Shown in pieces: positions 56,144-64,000 of a DNA stretch of 64,000 nucleotides. The stretch lies in contig JANBVI010000075.1 in the NCBI GenBank assembly GCA_024239075.1, positions 1 through 64,000 of the forward strand, given 5' to 3'. The first letter of the stretch is position 1, and each line of letters starts with the position of its first letter. The translations under genes and the position numbers were made by a program. The notes beneath the pieces were generated by a model. It did no database searches, was not told where the DNA came from, and worked only from the letters and a program-made list of their open reading frames with translations. Origin of the DNA: Fischerella sp. CENA71. GTDB taxonomy: Bacteria > Cyanobacteriota > Cyanobacteriia > Cyanobacteriales > Nostocaceae.

Positions 56144-57517
56144 ATGGCAATTCCCATAGATAGTCTGTGGAGTCAGGTTCTGGAACGCTTGCACCTAGAA
56201 CTATCCCGTCCCACCTTTGAAACTTGGATCAAAACTGCTAGCGCTGAAAGATTAGAAAATAACTATTTAGTAATTTCTACTCCCAACCCCTTTGCCCGTA
56301 ATTGGCTGCAAAAATATTACATTAAGACAATTGCTAATGTTGTTCAGGATATTCTGGGTTATCCTGTTGTGATTTATATTACTGTTGCTCAAGGTGATGA
56401 TGTGTCTCAGTTTACAGACAAAGAAGCATCTTTATCATTACCACCTCACAGTAATATTGCTGATCATGCTGTTAAAAATCGCCTGAAGACCACTGAACTC
56501 AATCCTAAATATGCCTTTTCACGATTTGTAGTCGGAGCTAATAATCGTATGGCTCATGCTGCGGCTTTGGCGGTTGCCGAATCACCTGGTAGAGAATTTA
56601 ATCCCTTGTTTTTGTGCGGTGGTGTGGGTTTGGGTAAAACTCATCTTATGCAAGCGATCGGACATTATCGCTTAGAAATTTGCCCAGAGTCAAAAATATT
56701 CTATGTTTCTACCGAACAGTTTACAAATGATTTAATCACTGCTATTCGCAAAGACAGTATGCAAAGTTTTCGCGAACACTATCGAGCAGCAGATTTGATT
56801 TTAGTTGATGATATTCAGTTTATTGAGGGTAAAGAATATACCCAAGAAGAGTTTTTTCATACATTTAATACTTTACATGAAGCTGGTAAGCAAGTTGTAA
56901 TTGCCTCTGATCGTCCTCCTAATCAAATTCCTCGGCTGCAAGAACGTCTTAGTTCTCGGTTTGCAATGGGCTTGATTGCTGATATCCAACCGCCAGATTT
57001 AGAAACTAGAATGGCTATTCTGCAAAAAAAAGCCGAGTATGAAAATATCCGTCTACCGGAGGATGTAATCGAATATATTGCCTCTAATTATACCTCGAAT
57101 ATTCGAGAATTGGAAGGAGCATTTGTTCGAGCGCTGGCATATGTTTCTATTTGGGGTTTATCTATGACGGTAGAAAATATCACACCAGTATTAGAGCCTC
57201 CTACTCAAAAAGTAGAAGCAACCCCAGAAACAATTTTGACCATTATTGCCGATGAATTTAATGTTACCATTGAAGACCTGAAAGGCAACTCACGACGGCG
57301 AGAAATTAGTTGGTCTCGTCAGATAGGGATGTATCTAATGCGGCAGCATACGGATTTAAGTTTGCCTAGAATAGGAGAAGAATTTGGTGGAAAAGACCAC
57401 ACGACAGTTATGTACAGTTGTGAGAAAATTACTCAATTAAAAGAAACAGATAAAAACTTGGCACAAACACTACGTCAACTGAGCGATCGCATTAATCTGA
57501 CAAGCCGCCCCAAATAG
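56144..57517 (+). CDS. dnaA: Chromosomal replication initiator DnaA
   Basis: This 457-aa AAA+ initiator binds DnaA boxes at oriC. Domain I opens with [20 protein letters not shown]. Domain III has Walker [11 protein letters not shown] and Walker B ILVDDIQF. Domain IV ends with the DNA-binding signature [26 protein letters not shown] precedes the ATG. It is upstream of the DnaA-box cluster and dnaN, a layout typical of a replication origin. Confidence 0.97.
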   Translation: MAIPIDSLWSQVLERLHLELSRPTFETWIKTASAERLENNYLVISTPNPFARNWLQKYYIKTIANVVQDILGYPVVIYITVAQGDDVSQFTDKEASLSLPPHSNIADHAVKNRLKTTELNPKYAFSRFVVGANNRMAHAAALAVAESPGREFNPLFLCGGVGLGKTHLMQAIGHYRLEICPESKIFYVSTEQFTNDLITAIRKDSMQSFREHYRAADLILVDDIQFIEGKEYTQEEFFHTFNTLHEAGKQVVIASDRPPNQIPRLQERLSSRFAMGLIADIQPPDLETRMAILQKKAEYENIRLPEDVIEYIASNYTSNIRELEGAFVRALAYVSIWGLSMTVENITPVLEPPTQKVEATPETILTIIADEFNVTIEDLKGNSRRREISWSRQIGMYLMRQHTDLSLPRIGEEFGGKDHTTVMYSCEKITQLKETDKNLAQTLRQLSDRINLTSRPK

Positions 57518-57847
57518 GGGAGCGGGAGGACAAGGAGTACAAAGAAGAAAAGCTAATGACTAATGACCAACAACTAACAACTAAAATTATTAAGCAAACT
57601 ATAAAAAACTATTAAGAATAAATTAGATTGTGGAAAATTCATAAAGATTCTGTGGAAAAGTCATAAAGATTCTGTGGAAAACTTTAGTGAGCATAATTAC
57701 CTTGTGGAAAAAGTTCCCAACTTTTCCACAGCTTTTCCACAGTTGACACACATTTGTGGTTAGTGGTTATTAGTTCCCAGCAATCCTCAATCCCCGATCC
57801 TTGCCTAAGAGTGCTAACATATCCAAGCACACCAGCTAAGTTTGACC
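57518..57847 (+). other. oriC: Putative oriC between dnaA and dnaN
   Basis: Six perfect DnaA boxes occur: TGTGGAAAA at 57629-57637, 57651-57659, 57673-57681 and 57703-57711, and the inverted TTTTCCACA at 57722-57730 and 57733-57741. The first three are spaced exactly 22 bases apart with the same CATAAAGATTC spacer. The rest is AT-rich. The dnaA-boxes-dnaN layout strongly suggests the chromosomal origin. Confidence 0.85.
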
Positions 57848-59017
57848 ATGAAACTCGTTTGTACTCAAAGCGATCTCAGTACTCACCTCTCATTAACCAG
57901 CCGTGCTGTTCCTTCTCGTCCTACTCATCCAGTTCTGGCAAATGTGTTGTTGCAGGCTGATGCTGAAACAAATCAAGTTAGCTTAACAGCGTTTGATTTG
58001 AGTTTGGGTATCCGCACTAGTTTCAGTGCTGAGGTGTTAGAACCAGGGGCGATCGCTCTACCTGCGAAACTACTCAATGATATAGTTTCTCGTTTACCAG
58101 AGGGAGAAATTACCCTAGACGATGAATCATCTCCCACAGCCGAGAACTTACCAGACTATAGCGGTTTAATTGTCACACTCACACCGAAGAGTGGACGTTA
58201 CCAGGTGCGAGCAATGGGAGGCGAAGAGTTTCCAGAATTACCCGTAATTGAAAATGCTCAACCTATGCAGTTCAGTGCTACTACACTAATTGAGGGTTTG
58301 CGTGGTTCTTTGTTTGCTACTAGTGCAGATGAAACCAAGCAAGTACTGACTGGCGTACATTTAACAGTTAAGCAAGATACCCTAGAATTTGCTGCTACCG
58401 ATGGACATCGCCTCGCAGTCGTAGAAACTACAAATGAGAGTCCAGATGCTAGTAGCGAAGATAGTTTAGAAGTAACAGTACCAGCAAGAGCCTTACGCGA
58501 ATTAGAGCGGATGTTGGCTCATAATTCTGAATCTGAAGAACCTGTGGCTTTGTATTTCGATCAAGGTCAAGTGGTGTTTGAATGGCAGCATCAACGCTTA
58601 ACTAGCCGTACTTTAGAAGGGCAGTATCCTGCTTACCATCTACTCATTCCTAAACAATTTCAAAGAGAATTGACATTAGAAAGAAAGCAATTATTGAGTA
58701 GTTTAGAACGAATTGCTGTACTTGCAGACCAAAAGAATAATTTGGTGAAAGTCAGCGTTAACGGCGATGCTCAAGAAATTACCTTATCTGTGGAATCTCA
58801 AGATGTCGGTAGTGCAATGGAATCAATGCCAGCCCAAATATCAGGAGAAGATATAGATATAGCTTTTAACATTAAATATTTAATGGAAGGCTTAAAAGCT
58901 TTGCCAGCTTCCGAAATTTTGATGCAGATGAATACAAATCTGACTCCAGTTATTTTTACTCCTTTGGGTGGTTTAAAGATGACCTATTTAGCTATGCCTG
59001 TACAGTTGCGAAATTAA
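57848..59017 (+). CDS. dnaN: DNA polymerase III beta subunit (sliding clamp)
   Basis: This 389-aa ring-forming clamp tethers polymerase III to DNA. I start it at ATG 57848 (MKLVCTQSDLSTHLSLTS), because TTG at 57842 is less likely. Three clamp domains are visible; typical segments are FEFAATDGHRLAVVE-like LEFAATDGHRLAVVE, EGQYPAYHLLIPK and the C-terminal VIFTPLGGLKMTYLAMPVQL. Full length. It follows the origin directly. Confidence 0.97.
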   Translation: MKLVCTQSDLSTHLSLTSRAVPSRPTHPVLANVLLQADAETNQVSLTAFDLSLGIRTSFSAEVLEPGAIALPAKLLNDIVSRLPEGEITLDDESSPTAENLPDYSGLIVTLTPKSGRYQVRAMGGEEFPELPVIENAQPMQFSATTLIEGLRGSLFATSADETKQVLTGVHLTVKQDTLEFAATDGHRLAVVETTNESPDASSEDSLEVTVPARALRELERMLAHNSESEEPVALYFDQGQVVFEWQHQRLTSRTLEGQYPAYHLLIPKQFQRELTLERKQLLSSLERIAVLADQKNNLVKVSVNGDAQEITLSVESQDVGSAMESMPAQISGEDIDIAFNIKYLMEGLKALPASEILMQMNTNLTPVIFTPLGGLKMTYLAMPVQLRN

Positions 59018-59491
59018 AGTTAGATGTATCTACTAGCATGTCTAGGCTAAAATGTTGCAATGAATCTCTTCTTCTACCTCTGTGTTCTCTGTGTCTGTGC
59101 GGTTTCTTAATGCACTATTTTAGTCTAGACACGCCACTACGGTGGAATACGAAATTTAGAGAGATATGCATTCTCAAGTTCTGAAGATCCGCTTTTAGCT
59201 GATGCTAAGATTTTTGATGCCGATAAACGTAGTAAGCAATATATTCGTAAAGCTTTTAATCAGATTTACACTTACACCCAACAACATAACGGACCTTTTG
59301 GTTATCTAGTAATAATTGATTGATGGAGATAAAAATTCACAGATAATTTTTTCTGGTAGATGCTAATAGTGATATTCAAAATCATTTACCCTGCTGGAGT
59401 TTGGTAATATCTGATTTCAAAAACTGCCAAGTTAGTAAAAGAAAATTTCATGCTGTTGTCCATGAATCAAACATGGTAACAGTCCAAAACT
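59018..59491. other. Region downstream of dnaN with gene remnant
   Basis: This 474-base gap contains a widespread TGTGTTCTCTGTGTCTGTGC-type repeat (59078-59098) and a degenerate coding stretch described separately. No intact gene was seen. Confidence 0.5.
59144..59323 (+). pseudogene. Fragment of a hypothetical gene
   Basis: A 59-codon frame without a start reads like a real protein C-terminus: LLADAKIFDADKRSKQYIRK, AFNQIYTYTQQHNGPFGYLV and a stop. It is followed in another frame by FFLVDANSDIQNHLPCWSLV and VSKRKFHAVVHES (to about 59475). The stretch looks like a decayed gene. The family is not identified. It sits directly against the truncated end of the phytochrome-like gene. Confidence 0.5.
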
Positions 59492-62029
59492 TTACTTAAA
59501 TGATGAATTTTCCCCGATATTTTGATCGTATCCAGAAAATGTCAAAGACTTCCGCATCTTTTCCACAACTCTAATCAAGAACTGTTTTTGTTCTCCCGTA
59601 GCTTGCAAATCATCGAGTGCATTTCGTAAATCAACCGCTTGCTGTTGGGTTTTGGCAAGCAATTCAACTTGTTGAAGTGCTACCCCAAGTTGGGCTGCTA
59701 TTTGAGTTAGGAATTTAATATCAGATGAATCCCAGTGGCGAGAGGCTGAGTGTTGATACACAGCTAGCAAACCCCAAAGTTTTTGACCGACAAAAATCGG
59801 AGCGATCGCAAAGGCTTTAATCAGATACTGCTCTAAAATATTAAGATGACAGGGAGTAAATTTCATTTGATAAATGTCATCAACGACGCATGTTTGATTG
59901 TGGCGATAGCGTCCCCCTTGTGTTTCTTGTAAGTAAGTATCATGCCAAATAGTATTAACACCAAGTTTGTCTATATTTGACCACTCTGGATTAGCCGCTT
60001 CAAAACTACCGACAAACTCACCACTCCAATCATCGTTAAAGCGATAAACACTCACCCGATCCGCTTGCAGCAATTGACAAAGTTCTTTGGTAGTCGTTTG
60101 AAAAATGGTCGCGAGATCGAGAGAGGCGCGAATTTTAGTAACGACATCTAATAATAACTGCTGTTGTTCTGCTGCTTTTTGCAATTCAACAGCCTGTTGT
60201 TTTGTGGTTGCAAGTAATTCAGCTTGTTGGAGTGCTACTCCCAGTTGGGCTGCTGTTTGAGTTAGAAAATGAATATCAGAGGAGTCCCAATGGCGGGGGG
60301 CTGAGTGTTGATAAGCTGCTAGCAAACCCCACAGTTTTTCGCCAACAAAAATCGGAGCGATCGCAAAGGCTTTAATCTGAAACTGTTCCAAAAGTTGGAT
60401 GTGACATTGCTCAAATTTCATTTGATAAATATCATCCACCGCCAGTGTCTGATTGTCGCGGTAACGTCCCCCTTGTGTTTGCTGTAAATAAGTATCGTTC
60501 CAAACTGTATTGACGCCGAGTTGAGATAAATGTAACCACTCTGGGTTACTCACCTCATAATCACCGACAAATTCACCACCCCAATCACTGTTGAAGCGAT
60601 AAACACTGACACGATCTGATTGCAATAATTGACAAACTTCTTTGCTAGTCGTTTGAAAAATCGTTTCTATATCAAGGGAGGTTCTGATTTTTGCAATCAC
60701 CTCTGAAAGGGCTTGTTGTTGTTTGACAGATTGTTCTAACTTGCTAGTATTTTGTTGAACTTGAGAGCTGGCGTTGGTAACAAGCATTCGTATTTGTTGA
60801 GATTGCTCGTTTTCGTGAATTGCAAAGGCAAATTGTTGACCTAACTCTCGTGCTAATTCTACTTCTTCGACACTCCACTCACGAGGTTGGGCAGCTTTCG
60901 ATTCTTGCCAGACTTCAAAGGATTGACGGGGATACAGTTGTCGTCCATCAGGATCAAATTCACCCGCCCAAAGAACTTTTGTTTCAACTTCGTCTCGAAA
61001 AATACTTAAATATCCTAGCAATTCTTGACGATAATTAAGTGGAATCATTAAAATGCTGCGAATTTTGGTTGCTCGAAAAGCAACTTGCAAAGTTCGTAAA
61101 CCGGGAATTTGATAAACGTCTGAAATCGCCCAAATATGATATTTACCAGACTTATAGCGTTCCTGCCAGACGTTATATTGCTCCATATGTCTGTATTTTG
61201 CTTGCTCTGGGATCACAGGTTGTTTGCCGTAAGCATAAACCTTGATATGCTCGTTATCAAGTTGTAAGCAATTCCCAAAACTTTCCATCACGGCTGGATT
61301 TTTAATACAAAGCCTACCACCAGAACCACCGAAAGCGGCGATGGTTTCTGCTAACGCTGACTGATACTCAATTGTGGGTAATGAATGCAGTAGGGTAGCA
61401 ATACGTTTTATCCTGGTTTCCCTTGTAGCTTTTTCCTGAGCTTGGATGATCAGGGTACTTTGAGCGATCGCTAGAGAAAGCTGATCAACCACCATCTGTA
61501 ACACTTCTAATTCTGATTCTGGAATCGAACGAGATTGGGAGTCGTGAGATACCAAAAGTCCCCAAAGTTGATTGTGATGCATAATCGGGACTACAACAGA
61601 GGACTTAACCCCCATCGCCGTTAGGTATTCCACATGACAGGGATCTACCGGACGGTAAAAGTCTTGTTCAGAAAAATTTTCTGCGTCTTCCAAATCTTCA
61701 CATAGGGGTATGCGGCCAATTTGTTGAGTATCAACATTCACTATTGAACGTACCCGTGAGTTGATAAATAGTTCTCTGGCTTCAGGCGGAATGTCATCTG
61801 CGGGAAAATTTAACCCTAGTAGCGAAGGTAACTTATTACTATCCACAGATTCCGCGATCACTTGACCGCTTTGATCCCGATGAAATTTGTAAATCTTGAC
61901 GCGATCGCTTCTAAGAAATGAGCGTAACTCTGCTACCGTTGTTGTCAAGACATCTTGCAATTCTGAGGAGAGACGGATACGGTTGGCAATCCGAAGCCGT
62001 AGAGTTTCTGGTTTGAGAATAACCTGCAT
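59492..62029 (-). CDS. Knotless-phytochrome-like multi-GAF sensor, C-terminally truncated
   Basis: The protein is 845 aa from ATG 62029; a TTG lies 9 bases upstream. GAF1 (about 17-200) has PADDIPPEAREL and the bilin-type Cys131-His132 in DPCHVEYLTAMGV. A PHY-like domain (about 215-410) has the tongue motif PRQSF (367-371). Two cyanobacteriochrome-like GAF domains (about 445-605, 630-790) each have a Cys-His pair (Cys542, Cys727) after DDIYQMKF. There is no PAS domain and no kinase; the chain ends in KQFLIRVVEKMRKSL, the start of another repeat unit. The layout recalls Nostoc All2699-type sensors that lost their output module. Confidence 0.85.
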   Translation of the reverse strand: MQVILKPETLRLRIANRIRLSSELQDVLTTTVAELRSFLRSDRVKIYKFHRDQSGQVIAESVDSNKLPSLLGLNFPADDIPPEARELFINSRVRSIVNVDTQQIGRIPLCEDLEDAENFSEQDFYRPVDPCHVEYLTAMGVKSSVVVPIMHHNQLWGLLVSHDSQSRSIPESELEVLQMVVDQLSLAIAQSTLIIQAQEKATRETRIKRIATLLHSLPTIEYQSALAETIAAFGGSGGRLCIKNPAVMESFGNCLQLDNEHIKVYAYGKQPVIPEQAKYRHMEQYNVWQERYKSGKYHIWAISDVYQIPGLRTLQVAFRATKIRSILMIPLNYRQELLGYLSIFRDEVETKVLWAGEFDPDGRQLYPRQSFEVWQESKAAQPREWSVEEVELARELGQQFAFAIHENEQSQQIRMLVTNASSQVQQNTSKLEQSVKQQQALSEVIAKIRTSLDIETIFQTTSKEVCQLLQSDRVSVYRFNSDWGGEFVGDYEVSNPEWLHLSQLGVNTVWNDTYLQQTQGGRYRDNQTLAVDDIYQMKFEQCHIQLLEQFQIKAFAIAPIFVGEKLWGLLAAYQHSAPRHWDSSDIHFLTQTAAQLGVALQQAELLATTKQQAVELQKAAEQQQLLLDVVTKIRASLDLATIFQTTTKELCQLLQADRVSVYRFNDDWSGEFVGSFEAANPEWSNIDKLGVNTIWHDTYLQETQGGRYRHNQTCVVDDIYQMKFTPCHLNILEQYLIKAFAIAPIFVGQKLWGLLAVYQHSASRHWDSSDIKFLTQIAAQLGVALQQVELLAKTQQQAVDLRNALDDLQATGEQKQFLIRVVEKMRKSLTFSGYDQNIGENSSFK

Positions 62030-62371
62030 GTGTTTCAAAAAAATGAGGTATTAGTTGTGATTAAGATAAAGTTAAGTATCAGTGTATGATCATATATACT
62101 GCATCAATAAAACTTAGTCTTAATTTATACGAAAGTTAATATAAGATTTTCTTGAAACATAATAGCAATCTAGTGTATCTACTATGTAATTAAGAAATAT
62201 TAATTCAGAACTGTTGATAGCTATAGCAATCCGTTTAGGAGTAGTGAAAATTGACAAAGCCAGAACCCTGATTTCTTAAAAAATCGGGTATATTATTGTT
62301 GTTCAAATAACAGTTTACTTGCTTGTTAATTAATAATTATTGATGAAGTGGGGATTACCCACCTCTAAAAA
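62030..62371. other. Intergenic region
   Basis: This 342-base AT-rich gap contains a diverged CCCTGATTTCTTAAAAAATCGGG palindrome (near 62266-62290), related to that at 29836-29868. No gene was seen. Confidence 0.5.
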
Positions 62372-63559
62372 TTAACTATTTATAGCCTCAGCAAAGCGAA
62401 TTTTCAAATAATCATCTTCCATTTTCGCTCCTGCTGGTTGCAGTGTTGCTAATGCTTGTGGCAAAACTAAATTTCGGCGATGATTACCAATAGTAATATT
62501 TAATTCATCACCTGTTTTACTCAGTTGAACTTGGTTTTTCGGAATTCCTGGTAAATATAATTCCAAGCTGTATTGATTGTGATCTTGTACAACTCTAATC
62601 GTGTTTTCTTTGTAATAAACCTGACTGGGATCTTCATCTTTATAGAGAGTTTCCTTGAGTCGTTCTAGGGCTGCTAAACCACACATTTCTTCAGAAAACA
62701 GAGGTACTTCTTTCACAGGTAAAGGATGAAAATTTTCGTGAATCTCCTGACGATATTGCTGTTGATTCTCTTTCCATTTCTGAAAGAATGAGTCTTGGAC
62801 TTCGTTGGGAATAATGCGATTGGCGACAACTAAATCGGTCGCAACATTATATAAACTCAAGTAAGCATGGGCGCGAAGAGATTCTTTAATTACCATTTTT
62901 TCCGGGTTGGTAATCAGACGCACTGAGGTTTGATTATTGTCAGTTAAGACTTTTTCGAGTGCTTCTATTTGTTGATAAAACTCATAAGGTGCATCCATCA
63001 CTTCTTTATCTGGTAAAGAAAAACCAGCAATAGGTTTAAACAGAGGTTCAACCAGAGGTCTCAGAGCAACAGAAATATTTTGAAACGGTTTGTAAAAACG
63101 GCGCATGTACCAACCACCAACTTCTGGTAAACTCAGCAGGCGCAATGCTGTACCTGTTGGAGCGGAATCAATAATCAAAACATCAAAATCGCCTTCGTCG
63201 TAATGGCGTTTCATTCTTACCAAGCTAAAAATCTCATCCATCCCTGGTAAGATAGCCAATTCCTCCGCTTGTACCCCATCCAAACCTCGCGCTTGTAAAA
63301 CTTGAGTGATGTAGCGCTTGACAGCACCCCAATTTCCCTCTAATTCTTGTAGCGCATCTAATTCCGCACCCCACAAATTTGGGCGAATTTTCCGAGGAGC
63401 GTGTTCTAGTTCCAAATCAAAACTATCCGCTAAAGAGTGAGCGGGATCTGTACTCAAAACCAGGGTGCGATAACCAAGTTCTGCACAACGCAATCCAGTA
63501 GCAGCAGCTACGGAAGTTTTACCTACACCACCTTTTCCGGTCATTAAAATTACGCGCAT
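62372..63559 (-). CDS. Get3d-type ArsA/Get3 ATPase with HSP20-like C-terminus
   Basis: The protein is 395 aa. The N-terminal Get3/ArsA ATPase has the P-loop GKGGVGKTS (8-16), switch [15 protein letters not shown] and switch [20 protein letters not shown]-terminal alpha-crystallin/HSP20-like fold (about 310-390; [20 protein letters not shown]) replaces the usual tail-anchored-protein groove elements. This layout defines Get3d of cyanobacteria and plastids; its client is not settled. The DUF2358 gene lies 38 bases upstream on the same strand, probably in one operon. Confidence 0.9.
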   Translation of the reverse strand: MRVILMTGKGGVGKTSVAAATGLRCAELGYRTLVLSTDPAHSLADSFDLELEHAPRKIRPNLWGAELDALQELEGNWGAVKRYITQVLQARGLDGVQAEELAILPGMDEIFSLVRMKRHYDEGDFDVLIIDSAPTGTALRLLSLPEVGGWYMRRFYKPFQNISVALRPLVEPLFKPIAGFSLPDKEVMDAPYEFYQQIEALEKVLTDNNQTSVRLITNPEKMVIKESLRAHAYLSLYNVATDLVVANRIIPNEVQDSFFQKWKENQQQYRQEIHENFHPLPVKEVPLFSEEMCGLAALERLKETLYKDEDPSQVYYKENTIRVVQDHNQYSLELYLPGIPKNQVQLSKTGDELNITIGNHRRNLVLPQALATLQPAGAKMEDDYLKIRFAEAINS

Positions 63560-63597
63560 GGATGATTCTGCTTTATCTGAGAAGTTTTTACATTTAT

Positions 63598-63990
63598 TTA
63601 CATTATCGATTGTTTAGCAGAGAAATGTTGTTTGATCACATCTAGACGCGAACAATTCCAATAATCTATGTGAGAAACGATTAAACCATCAGAGTTGAGA
63701 CGTAATTCACTCCTACCAGGGATAGAAATGCGTGGTTTCCAGGGGAGGGGAGTATTCCAACTGAGTGTCCACTTAGTTGTAATTGTGTCTCCCTGTTTTT
63801 GGATCTCATGCAAATCCATTTTGGGATTTAAAAAAAAAGTTTCAATAAATTTAATCATCAGCTTGTATAGCTGAATACCCCGAAATTTAAATACTTGGTC
63901 TTGAAAATAAACCTCTTCAGCGTAGATACTATAAGTCTGATTTGCTGGAAATCTTTGATAATCTTCTTTAAGGATTTGAATGATATCCAT
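63598..63990 (-). CDS. DUF2358-family protein
   Basis: This 130-aa protein has an NTF2-like layout ([40 protein letters not shown], then [17 protein letters not shown]) that matches DUF2358, a family shared by cyanobacteria and plants with unknown function. The start ATG 63990 is 11 bases from the window end, so its promoter is outside. It is 38 bases upstream of the Get3d gene. Confidence 0.82.
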   Translation of the reverse strand: MDIIQILKEDYQRFPANQTYSIYAEEVYFQDQVFKFRGIQLYKLMIKFIETFFLNPKMDLHEIQKQGDTITTKWTLSWNTPLPWKPRISIPGRSELRLNSDGLIVSHIDYWNCSRLDVIKQHFSAKQSIM

Positions 63991-64000
63991 AGTCCAATAC

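Noticed and set aside
1-64000. tRNA, rRNA, tmRNA or riboswitch
   Set aside because: No T-loop signature, conserved rRNA segment or riboswitch core was recognised by eye; a covariance-model search was not possible.

Overview
The window comes from a cyanobacterium, most likely a filamentous member of the Nostocales. The octamer GCGATCGC (HIP1) recurs throughout. There are heptanucleotide tandem repeats (AATGACC type), Vipp1 and PspA, phylloquinone-pathway MenB, a group 3 sigma factor of SigF type, a Get3d-type ATPase, DciA, a bilin-lyase-motif multi-GAF sensor and a dnaA-dnaN pair. I saw no tRNA, rRNA or CRISPR array.

Layout. 1-2.1 kb: a gene with a damaged 5' end, a small winged-helix-like gene and a VapBC-type toxin-antitoxin pair. 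2.7-9.4 kb: scattered single genes (GMC oxidoreductase, GAF protein, DUF4870 membrane protein, GFA-type zinc protein, DUF6745-like protein). 9.4-16 kb (minus): a Ser/Thr kinase fused to a formylglycine-generating-enzyme-like domain, an orphan PotC-like permease and a hybrid histidine kinase. 17-21.8 kb: a Gfo/Idh/MocA oxidoreductase, a pentapeptide/TPR protein, TenA, an aminotransferase and thioredoxin. 22-27 kb: vipp1, pspA, a SPOR-type membrane protein, dciA and a small Cys-rich protein. 27-34 kb: a secreted TPR protease, a 21-bp tandem array, menB, dusA, sigF and a BI-1-like protein. 34.4-37.2 kb: a BsuBI/PstI-type restriction-modification gene broken by a small transposable element. 37.4-42.6 kb: a sulfate-uptake cluster (Crp-type regulator, four NIL domains in three genes, cysW, cysT, sbpA). 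42.8-46.7 kb: dhaK and dhaL separated by an oppositely oriented pectate-lyase-like gene. 47.8-53.9 kb (minus): a P-type ATPase without the usual metal-site motif, with four satellite genes carrying HMA_2-like (PGRxR) domains or DUF5132. 54-59 kb: peptide deformylase, an HtrA-type protease, dnaA, a putative oriC with six DnaA boxes, and dnaN. 59.5-64 kb: a truncated phytochrome-like sensor, Get3d and a DUF2358 protein.

The two most notable observations are as follows. First, a single-chain methyltransferase-endonuclease of about 827 aa has been split by a 239-bp MITE-like element flanked by a perfect 9-bp target duplication; removing the element and one duplication copy restores the frame exactly. 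Second, the HMA_2/P-type ATPase cluster has seven PGRxR-type domains, none with CxxC, around an ATPase whose CPC motif is replaced by FAT. This is a candidate undescribed transport system. Other notable features are heptamer repeats that begin exactly at stop codons, GC-rich palindromic repeats kept in frame inside two proteins, and a second intact MITE with a 10-bp duplication.
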